From: Actinoallomurus iriomotensis
Lineage (GTDB): Bacteria > Actinomycetota > Actinomycetes > Streptosporangiales > Streptosporangiaceae
Reading direction: 5' to 3'
Length of the DNA stretch: 64,000 bases
NCBI RefSeq assembly: GCF_030269445.1
Contig: NZ_BSTJ01000019.1
Span: 62,001-126,000, forward strand
In this document: piece after piece, positions 8,046 through 17,455 of the stretch
How positions within the stretch are numbered: position 1 is the first letter of the stretch
How the letters are laid out: each line of letters opens with the position of its first letter
Notes under the pieces: model-generated
The model's input: the letters and a program-made list of their open reading frames with translations, nothing else
What the model was told of the DNA's origin: nothing
Database searches by the model: none
Made by a program: the position numbers and the translations under genes

Positions 8046-8342
8046 TCAGGCGGCGTTGGCGCGGCGCATGCGGCGGCGGCGCTCCGACGCGCGCTCGTCC
8101 TCGTTCAGGCCGCCCCACGTGCCGTACTTCTCGGGCCGGGACACGGCATAGTCAAGGCATTCTCCTCGCACGGGGCAGCGCATGCAGACCGCCTTGGCCT
8201 TGCGCTCGCGGATCTCCCGCTCCGGCTGACGTTCACCGTCCGGGCCGAAGAACAGGATGAGGTCCTCCCCCCGGCACTCGGCAGCGTCCTGCCAGCCCCA
8301 GCTAGGGCGGGGGAGGTTTGCCTGCCGACGTACCTGAGCCAT
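8046..8342 (-). CDS. WhiB-like iron-sulfur transcription factor
   Basis: This 98-residue Wbl protein has the four cluster-ligand cysteines at 23, 53, 56 and 62 (C-x29-CxxC-x5-C), then the GTWGGLNEDER turn and a basic RRRRMRR tail that contacts DNA. Wbl proteins carry a 4Fe-4S cluster sensitive to oxygen and nitric oxide and usually bind the principal sigma factor. ATG 8342 was chosen over an upstream start because GAGGTGG lies at the right distance. The subtype cannot be fixed by eye; it is not the WhiB7 type, which has a different C-terminal motif. It is a single-gene unit with its own terminator. Confidence 0.93.
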   Translation of the reverse strand: MAQVRRQANLPRPSWGWQDAAECRGEDLILFFGPDGERQPEREIRERKAKAVCMRCPVRGECLDYAVSRPEKYGTWGGLNEDERASERRRRMRRANAA

Positions 8343-8499
8343 AGAACTACCACCTCGTAGCTTGCGGGTGAGCATAAATTTCGGTCACGGGCGCCAAACG
8401 GTGAGTACGTGCCAAAACTGTGCAACGTCGTGAAGCGCCGTGATGTTCCCCGGAGAGCGCCGTGTCCCCTCGGGAACGGCGTACAGGGCCTCGGAGAGG

Positions 8500-9390
8500 T
8501 TACACGAGGGCCGTCGCGTTGAGAAGAGTCAGGTCCCGTTCAACATAGGTTCGGACGTCTTCGCCGCATCCGGGACCGCAGGCGCTCATCGGCCTCTGCT
8601 CTACTCGGAGCCTATAGCGTGCCGTGCGTGCTCGCACCACGGCGACGTCGCCGGCCATGGACTCCACGGTGACGTCGCCGACCCCGAGGACCCCCGTACG
8701 CGCACGGACGAAATGCTCCGCTGCCTGCGAGGACTCCGGCTGGCCGCCCCGTCCGCGGAAGCCTTCGAGGACCACCCGGCCGCGCCGATATTCCTCCGCC
8801 GCGACCAGCGCCCGCCGCTCGTCCAGGTCGCCGTAGAACAGGCCGTGCGGCAGGCAGACGAGGTTCGCGGCGTAGCGGTCGCCGCCCACATGTGTCGTCT
8901 CCCACACCTCGCCGAACCGCTCGTGCAGGAACCGGGCGAGGGGCGCGCCGACGCGGGCGCAGCAGGCGTTGTGCCTCCCGTGCGTGCACACGAGGAACAC
9001 CGGCCCGGCGACCGGCACTCCGAACCCGGGGGCGTGGCCGGCGCCGACGGCGGCCAGGTCGAGGTCGGCCAGTTCCTCGGGGTCCTCCAGCTCGCGTCCC
9101 TCCAGCCAGACGTCGCCGCCGGGGCCGGAGAACCCGGCGTACACCCGGAGCGGCGGTGTGACGCGCCGCCGCCGGGGCGCCCGGATGAGCTGGGGGCGTA
9201 CGCCGTGGCGCCGGGCGCGGGCGACGGCCTCGGCGATGGGCGGGGGGAGTGTCATGGTGTCGACGTCCTCGCCCCACGGGCCGGGGTGTTCGATGAGCAA
9301 CCAGGCGCGCGAGCCCACGGTCGCGCTGGCCAGGCACGGACGCCGGCCGATATGGCACCCGGCGCAGTGCGTGCATCGGTTGTCTCGCAA
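8500..9390 (-). CDS. Sucrase/ferredoxin-like family protein
   Basis: The 296-residue protein belongs to the sucrase/ferredoxin-like family, which has a thioredoxin-like 2Fe-2S ferredoxin fold. Family marks are the LVCTHGRHNACCARVGAPLA segment and a following HVGGDRYAANLVCLPHG segment. A cysteine-rich N-terminus (CTHCAGCH) and a C-terminal CGPGCGED are extra possible metal ligands. The start is a TTG at 9390 with GGGGG upstream. The gene diverges from efeO, and the intervening region holds an iron box, so iron control of both sides is likely. In other actinobacteria such genes are often iron-regulated. The electron-transfer partner is unknown. Confidence 0.85.
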   Translation of the reverse strand: MRDNRCTHCAGCHIGRRPCLASATVGSRAWLLIEHPGPWGEDVDTMTLPPPIAEAVARARRHGVRPQLIRAPRRRRVTPPLRVYAGFSGPGGDVWLEGRELEDPEELADLDLAAVGAGHAPGFGVPVAGPVFLVCTHGRHNACCARVGAPLARFLHERFGEVWETTHVGGDRYAANLVCLPHGLFYGDLDERRALVAAEEYRRGRVVLEGFRGRGGQPESSQAAEHFVRARTGVLGVGDVTVESMAGDVAVVRARTARYRLRVEQRPMSACGPGCGEDVRTYVERDLTLLNATALV

Positions 9391-9411
9391 CGAACCCCCT
9401 TCACAGGCTTA

Positions 9412-9430
9412 TTAGGTAAGACTAACCTAA
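9412..9430. promoter_or_regulatory. Iron box (IdeR/DmdR site)
   Basis: TTAGGTAAGACTAACCTAA matches 17 of 19 bases of the actinobacterial iron box TTAGGTTAGGCTAACCTAA. It lies 22 bases before the start of the sucrase/ferredoxin-like gene and 144 bases before efeO, so an iron-loaded IdeR/DmdR protein could repress both directions. Confidence 0.85.
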
Positions 9431-9573
9431 CTATCTGCCGTCACGCGAGTGAACAGGAGTCGTGAATGAACACAGCGTGAACACCCGCCCGAGAAATGCC
9501 GGAAGGCGTCGACGCGTGACACCGCGCACGCTCTACAGTGTTTCCGTCCCCCGAGACCGATCATGGGAGCCCC

Positions 9574-10704
9574 ATGCGCACGCCGTTCCTGGTCGTGAGC
9601 GTGGCGTTGTTGCTGGCCAGCGCCGGTGACGCCCGCCCGACCCTCGGCGCACCGCGCCCGGCCGCCATCGAGGCGTCGACCACCGGCTGCGGCACCGGCT
9701 GGACGCATCCGCACGCGGGCGGTCAGGTTCTCACGCTGCGTAACGACGGCGCCACCGCCGCGGGCGTGATGCTCGTCGATCCGTCCTCCGGCGCGGTCTA
9801 CGCCGAGGTCGAGGGCCTGGGGCCCGGCGTGACGCGGCGACTGCACCTGTCCCTCGGGGGCGGCACGTACGCCTTCCGCTGCGAGGACGACCGCGCCGGC
9901 GACCCGGTCACCGGCCCCTCGGTACGCATCGCCGGCGGCCGCGGGAGCAGCGTCGCGGTGCTGCCCGTGACCAACAACGACCTGTACGCCCCGGCGCGGG
10001 CGTACTCCAAGTACGTCGACGCCGGGCTCGACCGCCTCATCGCCGCGACGGACCGGCTGCGCGCGGCCGTGGACGACGGCGACCTCGGCGCGGCCCGTAC
10101 CGCCTGGACGCCGGCCCACGTCTCGTACGAGCGCCTCGGGGCGGCGTACGGCACGTTCGGCGACTTCGACGGCGCGATCAACGGCGGCCCCGCCGGCCTG
10201 CCGAAGGGCGTGCACGACCCGGACTTCACCGGCTTCCACCGGTTGGAGTACGGCCTGTGGCACGGGGAGTCCGCCGCGTCGCTGCGCAAGGTGGCCGACC
10301 GGCTCGCCCACGACACCCGCGCCCTGAAGTCCGACTTCCCGCACCAGCGCATGGACCCCGCGGACCTGCCGCTCAGGGCGCACGAGATCCTGGAGAACAC
10401 CCTGCAGTTCCAGCTCACCGGCACGGCCGACCAGGGGAGCGGCACCACGCTCAGGACGGCGGCCGCCAACGTCGAGGGCACCCGCGAGGTGCTCGGCGTC
10501 CTCCGGCCGGTCCTGCGCGACCGCTACCCGGCCCTGTCCCAGGTCGACACCTGGCTCGACCGGCTCGACGCGCAGCTCAAGGGCAGGTCCTCGGTCGACG
10601 GTCTCTCCACCGCGGAGCGCGAGCGCCTGAACGGAACGGCGGGCCGGCTGCTGGAGCTGCTCGCGCCGATCGCCACGCTCGCCGAGCCGAGGCGCGTCTC
10701 ATGA
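9574..10704 (+). CDS. efeO: EfeO-type iron uptake periplasmic protein
   Basis: The 376-residue exported protein is EfeO of the EfeUOB iron system. A signal peptide (residues 1-25) leads to a cupredoxin-like domain (about 30-130), then an M75 imelysin-like helical domain with the HRLEYGLWH motif near residue 218 (HxxE metal site). ATG 9574 is chosen for its GGGAG ribosome site. The stop overlaps the efeB start by four bases (ATGA), giving translational coupling. No efeU permease gene is next to it, so iron would have to enter through a permease encoded elsewhere. The iron box at 9412-9430 is the likely control site. Confidence 0.9.
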   Translation: MRTPFLVVSVALLLASAGDARPTLGAPRPAAIEASTTGCGTGWTHPHAGGQVLTLRNDGATAAGVMLVDPSSGAVYAEVEGLGPGVTRRLHLSLGGGTYAFRCEDDRAGDPVTGPSVRIAGGRGSSVAVLPVTNNDLYAPARAYSKYVDAGLDRLIAATDRLRAAVDDGDLGAARTAWTPAHVSYERLGAAYGTFGDFDGAINGGPAGLPKGVHDPDFTGFHRLEYGLWHGESAASLRKVADRLAHDTRALKSDFPHQRMDPADLPLRAHEILENTLQFQLTGTADQGSGTTLRTAAANVEGTREVLGVLRPVLRDRYPALSQVDTWLDRLDAQLKGRSSVDGLSTAERERLNGTAGRLLELLAPIATLAEPRRVS

Positions 10705-11945
10705 GCGCCCGCGGCCCACGTGACGACGGTGCCGGCGGCGACCGCCGGTCCTTCCTGCGCGGCGCGCTGGCAGCCGGCGTCGCCGGCTCGCTCGCCGGCG
10801 CGTCCGCGTCCGCCGCGGCGGCGCCGGCGGACCGCGCCACCACGCCCCCCGCACGCCCGTTCCACGGCGTGCACCAGGCCGGCGTGCTCGACCGGTCGCG
10901 CCCGCGGACGATCGTGGTCTCCCTCGACGTCATCGCGTCCGGGCGGGGCGAGCTGACCGAGTTCTTCCGCACCCTCACCGACCGGGCCCGCACGCTGACC
11001 GCCGGCGGCGCGCCGGACGACAGCGGCATCAGCGGGCCGCCGCCCGACTCCGGAGTGCTCGGGCCCGACGTGCCCGCCGGCGGGCTGACGGTCACCGTCG
11101 GCGTCGGCGCCTCGCTGTTCGACGACCGGTACGGCCTGGCGAGCCGCAAGCCCGCCGGGCTGAAGCCGATGCGGATGTTCCCCAACGACGACCTCGACCC
11201 GGACTGGTGCCACGGCGACGTCAGCCTGCAGCTGTCGGCCGAGGACGACGACACCGTCGTGCACGCGCTGCGCGACATCGCGCGGCACACGCGCGGCGCG
11301 GCGCAGATCCGCTGGCGGATGAGCGGGTTCACCAGCCCGCCACGCCCGAGCGGCACGCCCCGCAACCTCATGGGCTTCAAGGACGGCATCTCCAACCCCG
11401 ACGCCACGAGCGCGGCCGAGATGGACCGCCTGGTCTGGGCGGACCGCTCGCGCGAGCCCGCCTGGACGGCCGGTGGCTCGTACGTCGTCATCCGGCTGAT
11501 CCGCATGCTCGTGGAGTTCTGGGACCGGGTGGGGATCACCGAGCAGGAGCAGATGTTCGGCCGCGACCGGGCGACCGGCGCGCCCCTCGACGGCACGCGC
11601 GAGGCGGACGAACCCCGGTTCGCCGAGGACCCGATCGGGAAGGTCATCCCGCTGACCAGCCACATCCGGATGGCCAACCCCCGCACGCCGCAGACCGCCG
11701 ACAGCCGGATCCTGCGCCGCAGCTACAACTACGACCGCGGCGTGGACTCCGTCGGCGACCTCGACATGGGCCTGGTGTTCACCTGCTACCAGCAGAACCC
11801 CGAGCGCCAGTTCGAGGCCGTGCAGGAACGCCTGATCGACGAGCCGCTCGTCGACTACATCACCCCGTTCGGCGGCGGCTACTTCTTCGCGCTGCCGGGC
11901 GCACGCGATTCCAAGGACTTCCTGGGGCGAACGCTCCTCGCGTAG
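10701..11945 (+). CDS. efeB: EfeB, Tat-exported DyP-type heme peroxidase
   Basis: This 414-residue protein is a dye-decolourising peroxidase of the EfeB class. The N-terminus has a Tat signal (DRRSFLRG at residues about 13-20, then an Ala-rich segment). The catalytic Asp lies in GFKDGISNP near residue 224, and the proximal heme-ligand His is in the SHIRMANPR segment near residue 320. EfeB is thought to oxidise ferrous iron or act on heme at the cell surface together with EfeO. It is coupled to efeO by an ATGA overlap. Tat export suggests it is folded with heme before leaving the cytoplasm. Confidence 0.93.
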   Translation: MSARGPRDDGAGGDRRSFLRGALAAGVAGSLAGASASAAAAPADRATTPPARPFHGVHQAGVLDRSRPRTIVVSLDVIASGRGELTEFFRTLTDRARTLTAGGAPDDSGISGPPPDSGVLGPDVPAGGLTVTVGVGASLFDDRYGLASRKPAGLKPMRMFPNDDLDPDWCHGDVSLQLSAEDDDTVVHALRDIARHTRGAAQIRWRMSGFTSPPRPSGTPRNLMGFKDGISNPDATSAAEMDRLVWADRSREPAWTAGGSYVVIRLIRMLVEFWDRVGITEQEQMFGRDRATGAPLDGTREADEPRFAEDPIGKVIPLTSHIRMANPRTPQTADSRILRRSYNYDRGVDSVGDLDMGLVFTCYQQNPERQFEAVQERLIDEPLVDYITPFGGGYFFALPGARDSKDFLGRTLLA

Positions 11946-12142
11946 GTGTACGGCGGATGAACGCCTTCGCCGTGAAGGCGAGGCAAAGATCCTTTAATCC
12001 CACATGGGGCCTTGTTCACCTGCCGTACACCTTCCATCACCGCGATCTTCGTCCCGGTCCGATGAGATCCCCGCTGGACCGACGCGGCCCCCGGGATTCC
12101 TCATCTCAGGGCCCGGAGCTTGATATTTCCCCAGGAGGCAAG

Positions 12143-13756
12143 ATGGGTCCCGGCAAGTGGAAGAGACGGCGACCGGTGGTGATCGCCGCTTCGCTGGTGG
12201 CCGCCGGCTCGCTGGCTCTCGCGGCCTGCGGCACGACGGGAGGCGGGGCGACGTCGCTCACCGCGGCCGAGTCGCCCGTCCGGACCGCGACCCCGATCAA
12301 GCACCTCGTGGTGCTGTTCGACGAGAACATCTCGTTCGATCACTACTTCGGGACGTACCCGAAGGCGGCCAACACGGACGGCACGAAGTTCACCGCCGCG
12401 AGGCACACCCCGAAGGTGAACGGGCTGACCAAGAAGCTCCTCACCAAGAACCCGAACCAGTACAACCCCACGCGCCTGACGCACGACCAGGCCCTGACCT
12501 GCGACCAGGACCACAGCTACGGCCACGAGCAGAAGGCCGTCGACGGGGGCAAGGTCGACAAGTTCGTGGAGAACACCGGCAAGGACACCTGCACGGGCAT
12601 GCCGCCCCTGTTCGGTGAGCCGGGCCTGGTCATGGACTACTACGACGGCAACACCGTCACCGGGCTGTGGAACTACGCCCAGAACTACGCGATGAGCGAC
12701 AACTCCTGGGACTCGGTCTTCGGGCCGTCCACCCCCGGCGCGCTCAACCTGATCTCGGGTCAGACCCACGGCGTCTACGCCGTCGACCCGAAGACGGGCG
12801 CGAAGGTCAGCGACTCGTACGTGGTCGCCTCGCCGGACAAGAACGGCGTGGGCACGGTCATCAACGACCCGGACCCGGCCTTCGACGACTGCTCGGGCAA
12901 CAACCACACGTCCAAGAACAACCTGGCCGTGATGACCGGCAAGAACATCGGTGACCTGCTCAACCAGAGGAAGGTCACCTGGGGCTGGTTCCAGGGCGGC
13001 TTCAAGCCGACCGGCTCGGCGAACGGCTACGCGGTCTGCGGCGCCACCCACGCCAACGTCGGCGGCGTCTCCTCGGTCGACTACAGCCCGCACCACTCGC
13101 CGTTCCAGTACTACAAGTCGACCTCCAACCCCAAGCACCTGCCGCCGTCGTCGGTCGCCGCGATCGGCCGTACGGACCAGGCCAACCACAACTACGACCT
13201 GACGGACTTCGACGCGGCGCTCAAGGCGGGCAACCTGCCGGCGGTGAGCTTCCTGAAGGCCGGCGAGTACCAGGACGGCCACGCGGGCTACTCCGACCCG
13301 CTGGACGAGCAGCAGTTCCTCGTGAACACGATCAACAAGCTGCAGCAGTCCCCGGACTGGAAGTCCACCGCGGTCGTCATCGCCTATGACGACTCCGACG
13401 GCTGGTACGACCACGTGGCTCCGCGGATCCTGAACGGCTCGTCCGACGCCGCCAACGACGACACCGCGACCTGCGGCAAGACCAGGGTCGTGGCCGGTGG
13501 CTACCAGGACCGCTGCGGCCCCAGCCAGCGGCTTCCGCTGCTGGTGGTCTCGCCGTACTCCAAGGTCAACTACGTCGACCACCACTACACCGAGCAGGCC
13601 TCGATCACGAAGTTCATCGAGCAGAACTGGGGTGTCGGCCGGATCGGCGACGCCTCGTTCGACGCTCGCGCGGGAGACCTGTCCCACATGTTCGACTTCC
13701 ACAGGCCGGCGGCGAGGAACCTGATCCTCGACCCGAAGACGGGCGCTCGCCGGTAG
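12143..13756 (+). CDS. Phosphoesterase family (phospholipase C-type) lipoprotein, copy 1
   Basis: This 537-residue exported lipoprotein belongs to the phosphoesterase family that includes bacterial acid phospholipases C. A basic start, hydrophobic core and LALAAC lipobox mark the signal peptide. The metal and nucleophile region is ENISFDHYFGTYP near residue 60, with later YDDSDGWYDHV and KAGEYQDGHAGYSDP motifs, all typical. ATG 12143 has a consensus AGGAGG site. A hairpin terminator follows, and a close paralogue begins 135 bases after the stop. Likely substrates are phospholipids or phosphate esters outside the cell; I see no PHO box. Confidence 0.9.
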   Translation: MGPGKWKRRRPVVIAASLVAAGSLALAACGTTGGGATSLTAAESPVRTATPIKHLVVLFDENISFDHYFGTYPKAANTDGTKFTAARHTPKVNGLTKKLLTKNPNQYNPTRLTHDQALTCDQDHSYGHEQKAVDGGKVDKFVENTGKDTCTGMPPLFGEPGLVMDYYDGNTVTGLWNYAQNYAMSDNSWDSVFGPSTPGALNLISGQTHGVYAVDPKTGAKVSDSYVVASPDKNGVGTVINDPDPAFDDCSGNNHTSKNNLAVMTGKNIGDLLNQRKVTWGWFQGGFKPTGSANGYAVCGATHANVGGVSSVDYSPHHSPFQYYKSTSNPKHLPPSSVAAIGRTDQANHNYDLTDFDAALKAGNLPAVSFLKAGEYQDGHAGYSDPLDEQQFLVNTINKLQQSPDWKSTAVVIAYDDSDGWYDHVAPRILNGSSDAANDDTATCGKTRVVAGGYQDRCGPSQRLPLLVVSPYSKVNYVDHHYTEQASITKFIEQNWGVGRIGDASFDARAGDLSHMFDFHRPAARNLILDPKTGARR

Positions 13757-13772
13757 CCCGAGCCAGGCAGCG

Positions 13773-13814
13773 AAGGCGCCTCCGTCCGGCTTCGGCCGGG
13801 TGGGGGCGCCTTTT
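13773..13814 (+). terminator. Terminator between the two phosphoesterase genes
   Basis: AAGGCGCC and GGCGCCTT bracket an inner GTCCGGC-TTCG-GCCGGG stem and the structure ends in TTTT. Each phosphoesterase copy is therefore probably a separate transcription unit. Confidence 0.75.
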
Positions 13815-13890
13815 CGTCATCACCTGCTGTTTACCTCTCGTTCGGGTTCCGGCAACATGATCGTCGCTCCGTCTTCACCCTGGAGGGTAA

Positions 13891-15504
13891 ATGGCTCCCC
13901 GCAAGTGGAAGAGGCACAGACCGGCGGCGATCGCCGCCGCCCTGGTGGCGGCCGGTTCGCTGACCCTGGCGAGCTGCGGAAGCGGCCAGAACGCCGCGAG
14001 CACGCTGACCGCCGCCGAGTGGTCGCCGGTCCGTACCTCGACGCCGATCCAGCACGTCGTCGTGCTGTTCGACGAGAACATCTCCTTCGACCACTACTTC
14101 GGGACGTACCCGAAGGCGGCCAACACGGACGGGACGAAGTTCACCGCCAAGAAGCACACGCCGAAGGTGAACGGGCTGAGCAAGAAGCTGCTCACCGACA
14201 ACCCGAACGTGTACGACCCCCAGCGCCTTACGCACGAACAGGCCCTGACCTGCGACCAGGACCACACGTACGGCAAGGAGCAGCTGGCCGTCAACGGCGG
14301 CAGGATGGACAAGTTCGTCGAGAACACCGAGAAGGACAAGTGCACCGGCCAGCCGGTCCTGTTCGGTGAGCCGGGCCTGGTGATGGACTACTTCGACGGC
14401 AACACCGTCACCGGCATGTGGAACTACGCCCAGAACTACGCGATGAGCGACAACAGCTGGGACACGGTGTTCGGACCCTCGTCGCCGGGCGCGATCGACC
14501 TCGTCTCCGGCAACACCCACGGCATCTACGCCGTCGACCCGGTGACGCATGAGAAGGTCAGCGACTCCTACGTCGTTCAGTCGCCGGACAAGAACGGCGT
14601 CGGTACCATGATCAACGATCCGGACCCGGCGTTCGACGACTGCTCGGGCAACAACCACACGTCCAAGAACAACCTCGGCGTGATGACCGGCCGCAACATC
14701 GGCGACCTGCTGAACCAGAAGAAGGTCACCTGGGGCTGGTTCCAGGGCGGCTTCAGGCCGACCGGCTCGGCCAACGGCTACGCGGTCTGCGGCACCACCC
14801 ACGAGAACGTCGGCGGTGTCCCGGTGGTGGACTACAGCCCGCACCACAACCCGTTCGCGTACTACAAGTCGACGGCGAACGAGAAACACCTGCCGCCGTC
14901 GTCGGTCGCCGCGATCGGCCGTACGGACCAGGCGAACCACAACTACGACCTGACCGACTTCGACGCGGCGCTCAAGGCCGGCAACCTGCCGGCGGTGAGC
15001 TTCCTGAAGGCCGCGTCGTACCAGGACGGCCACGCGGGCTACTCCGACCCGCTGGACGAGCAGCAGTTCCTCGCCGGCACGATCAACAAGATCCAGCAGT
15101 CGCCGGAGTGGAAGTCCACCGCCGTCTTCATCGCCTACGACGACTCCGACGGCTGGTACGACCACGTGGCGCCGAAGGTCACGAACGGCTCGTCCGACGC
15201 CTCACAGGACACGCCGCTGTGCTCGAAGAAGCCTGCCGCGGGCGGCTACCAGGACCGCTGCGGGCCGAGCCAGCGCCTGCCGCTGCTCGCCATCTCGCCG
15301 TACTCCCGGGTCAACCACGTCGACCACTCGTACGCCGAGCAGACCTCGATCCTGCGGTTCATCGAGGACAACTGGCGGGTGGGCCGGATCGGCGACGCGT
15401 CGATGGACGTACGCGCCGGCGGTGTCGGCGGCCTGCTGGACTTCCGCCACCCGAGGGCGGGCCGGCTGATCCTCGACCCGAAGACCGGAGCCCCGGTCTC
15501 CTGA
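13891..15504 (+). CDS. Phosphoesterase family (phospholipase C-type) lipoprotein, copy 2
   Basis: This is a tandem paralogue of the preceding gene with the same 537-residue length. The lipobox is LTLASC, and the ENISFDHYFGTYP, DNSWDTVFGPS and YDDSDGWYDHV motifs are all retained, so it should be active. Differences concentrate in the first 40 residues and the last 60. It has its own ribosome site (GGAGG) and its own terminator. Near-identity over long internal stretches points to a fairly recent duplication or continuing gene conversion. Separate control of the two copies is likely because a terminator divides them. Confidence 0.9.
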   Translation: MAPRKWKRHRPAAIAAALVAAGSLTLASCGSGQNAASTLTAAEWSPVRTSTPIQHVVVLFDENISFDHYFGTYPKAANTDGTKFTAKKHTPKVNGLSKKLLTDNPNVYDPQRLTHEQALTCDQDHTYGKEQLAVNGGRMDKFVENTEKDKCTGQPVLFGEPGLVMDYFDGNTVTGMWNYAQNYAMSDNSWDTVFGPSSPGAIDLVSGNTHGIYAVDPVTHEKVSDSYVVQSPDKNGVGTMINDPDPAFDDCSGNNHTSKNNLGVMTGRNIGDLLNQKKVTWGWFQGGFRPTGSANGYAVCGTTHENVGGVPVVDYSPHHNPFAYYKSTANEKHLPPSSVAAIGRTDQANHNYDLTDFDAALKAGNLPAVSFLKAASYQDGHAGYSDPLDEQQFLAGTINKIQQSPEWKSTAVFIAYDDSDGWYDHVAPKVTNGSSDASQDTPLCSKKPAAGGYQDRCGPSQRLPLLAISPYSRVNHVDHSYAEQTSILRFIEDNWRVGRIGDASMDVRAGGVGGLLDFRHPRAGRLILDPKTGAPVS

Positions 15505-15519
15505 CCTTGAGCACCGGCA

Positions 15520-15546
15520 CGGCCCCCGCCCATCGGGCGGGGGCCG
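15520..15546. terminator. Bidirectional terminator
   Basis: CGGCCCCCGCCC (15520-15531) pairs perfectly with GGGCGGGGGCCG (15535-15546) around ATC and is followed by TTTC. It separates the second phosphoesterase gene from the convergent response-regulator gene. Confidence 0.8.
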
Positions 15547-15552
15547 TTTCGG

Positions 15553-16206
15553 CTAGCTCAGGCCCGCGTCGTGGGCCAGGAGCGCGATCTGGGTGCGGTT
15601 GTCCAGGCCGAGCTTGGTGAGAATGCTGGAGACGTGAGCCTTGACCGTCGTGATGCCCATGGCGAGCTCCGCGGCGATGTCGGCGTTCGTCCGGCCGCGG
15701 GCGATCGCGAGGGTCACCTCGTGCTCGCGTGGGGTGAGGACGGCCAGCGCGGCGCGGGCCCGCTCGTAGGTGCCGGTCTGGGTGACGGTGCGGTCCATGA
15801 GCCGCCGGGTGATGCGGGGGGACAGGATCGGGTCTCCCTCCGCCACCCGGGTGACCGCCTCCACGATCCGCGGAGGCGAGGTGTCCTTGAGCAGGAACCC
15901 GCTGGCGCCGGCGCGCAGTGCGTACAGGATGTTCTCGTCGGTGTCGAAGGTGGTCAGCACGATCACCTCCGGGGGACGAGCGCGGGCGCGCAGCCGGCGG
16001 GTGGCGGTGATGCCGTCGACGCCCGGCATCCGCAGGTCCATGAGGACGACGTCGGGTGCGTGGGCGTCGGTGGCGGTGATGGCCTCCTGGCCGTCGGCGG
16101 CCTCGCCGACGACGGTGATCCCGGCGGCGCCGTCGAGCATCATCGACAGCCCGGCACGGACCATGGCGTCATCGTCGACCAGCAGCACGCGGATCACGCG
16201 GGCCAT
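15553..16206 (-). CDS. NarL/LuxR-type response regulator
   Basis: The 217-residue protein has a receiver domain (VLLVDDDAMVRAG, phospho-acceptor Asp in VVLMDLRMPG, Thr in VLTTFD, Lys in FLLKD) and a C-terminal LuxR-type helix-turn-helix (LTPREHEVTLAIARG, then NADIAAELAMGITTVKAHV). It is the partner of the upstream histidine kinase, whose stop codon it overlaps by 13 bases. ATG 16206 fits the exact start of the receiver domain. The target genes are unknown; the hydrophobic protein and esterase genes facing it are candidates by position. Confidence 0.93.
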   Translation of the reverse strand: MARVIRVLLVDDDAMVRAGLSMMLDGAAGITVVGEAADGQEAITATDAHAPDVVLMDLRMPGVDGITATRRLRARARPPEVIVLTTFDTDENILYALRAGASGFLLKDTSPPRIVEAVTRVAEGDPILSPRITRRLMDRTVTQTGTYERARAALAVLTPREHEVTLAIARGRTNADIAAELAMGITTVKAHVSSILTKLGLDNRTQIALLAHDAGLS

Positions 16207-17324
16207 GGTAGCGACGCCTGGAGCCGGAACTCCCGATCGGCGATCCGGTGGTCCAGCCGCCCGCCGGCCAGCCGTACCCGCTCGGTGAGCCCGACCAGGC
16301 CCAGACCGCTGCCCGGCACGGCTGGGGCCGAGTCCGCCGCCGGCAGCGGGTTGCGGATGTCGATCAGCAGGCGCGTGCCGGGACGGCCGTGCAGCAGCAC
16401 GTCGACCGGCCGGCCGGGAGCGTGCTTGCGCGCGTTGGTCAGCCCCTCCTGCGCGACCCGGTAGGCGGTCCGGGCGGCGGCCGGCGGAAGTGTCGTGGCG
16501 TCGGTGACCTCCTCGCGCAGGCGTACGGGCTGGCCCGCCTCCTGCGCCTCGGCGACCAGGCGGGGCAGGTCGGCCAGCGTGGGCCGGGGTTCCAGGTCGT
16601 CGTACCCGTCGTCTTCCTCGCGCAGGAGGCCGATCACCTGACGCAGCTCCTCCAGCGCCTGGTGCACGCCGGTGCGGACCACCCCGGCCGCGCGGGCGAG
16701 CTGCTCGGGGGAGGAGTCCGGGCGGTACTCCAGCGCTCCGGCGTGGGTGGCCACCAGCGACAGCCGGTGGGCCAGCACGTCGTGCATCTCCCGGGCGAGC
16801 GTGCGCCGCTCGGCCATGCGGGCCTCGGCGACCCGCCTGCCCTGCTCGGCCTCGGCACGCTGGGCGCGCTCGTACAGGGAGATGAGCAGCGCGCGGCGCG
16901 AGCGGGCCAGCGCGCCCCAGCCGAGCAGCGCGCCGTACGCGGCGAAGATCAGCAGCAGCCACCAGCCGAGAGAGATGCCGGAATTGGGCCGCCACAGTCG
17001 CTGGACCACGTGCGCCGCCATGCCCGCCGCCGTCACGGTCACCGCGATGGGGAACCGCCTGCGCTGGGCCGCCTGCAACGCCCCCATCGTCGCCGCCGGC
17101 GTGGCCACCGGGGAGACCGCGGCGAGCAGGGTGGCGGCGAGCGCGCCGGAGACCGGCCACCGCAGCTGGGCGAGCGCCGCGAGCAGGCTCGCGACCGCGG
17201 CCGCGGCATCCAGCACGAACAGGGACCCGCCCTTCTGCCCCCACAGGGACACGGCGGTCAGCCCGCCAATTCCGAGGGCCACACTCGCCACGGCGACCGT
17301 ACGCGGGGATCGGCATCGGTTCAC
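16194..17324 (-). CDS. NarL-system sensor histidine kinase
   Basis: This 376-residue kinase has four or five N-terminal membrane helices (about residues 8-140). The HisKA_3 dimerisation domain follows, with phospho-acceptor His in REMHDVLAHRLS near residue 180, then a HATPase_c domain with AQEGLTNARKHA (N-box) and GSGLGLVGLTERV (G-box). There is no extracellular sensor domain, so it probably senses membrane state or a lipophilic signal. The GTG start at 17324 gives a short N-terminus before the first helix. It is translated just ahead of the response regulator gene. Confidence 0.92.
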   Translation of the reverse strand: MNRCRSPRTVAVASVALGIGGLTAVSLWGQKGGSLFVLDAAAAVASLLAALAQLRWPVSGALAATLLAAVSPVATPAATMGALQAAQRRRFPIAVTVTAAGMAAHVVQRLWRPNSGISLGWWLLLIFAAYGALLGWGALARSRRALLISLYERAQRAEAEQGRRVAEARMAERRTLAREMHDVLAHRLSLVATHAGALEYRPDSSPEQLARAAGVVRTGVHQALEELRQVIGLLREEDDGYDDLEPRPTLADLPRLVAEAQEAGQPVRLREEVTDATTLPPAAARTAYRVAQEGLTNARKHAPGRPVDVLLHGRPGTRLLIDIRNPLPAADSAPAVPGSGLGLVGLTERVRLAGGRLDHRIADREFRLQASLPWPA

Positions 17325-17455
17325 GGGCTCAAGGTAGCCGCCGGTCCGGCGGGGCCGTCACCTACCAAAGTCGGAGCCGGCCCCCACGCGGGACGGACAC
17401 GGTGCGACCGCGCGCCCGATGCGGCGGCCCGGCCGGGCGGGCGAGGCTGCTCGGC

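Noticed and set aside
12143-15504. Tandem phosphoesterase genes as a single frameshifted or misassembled gene
   Set aside because: Each copy has its own ribosome site, lipoprotein signal, full motifs and terminator, so both are real genes.
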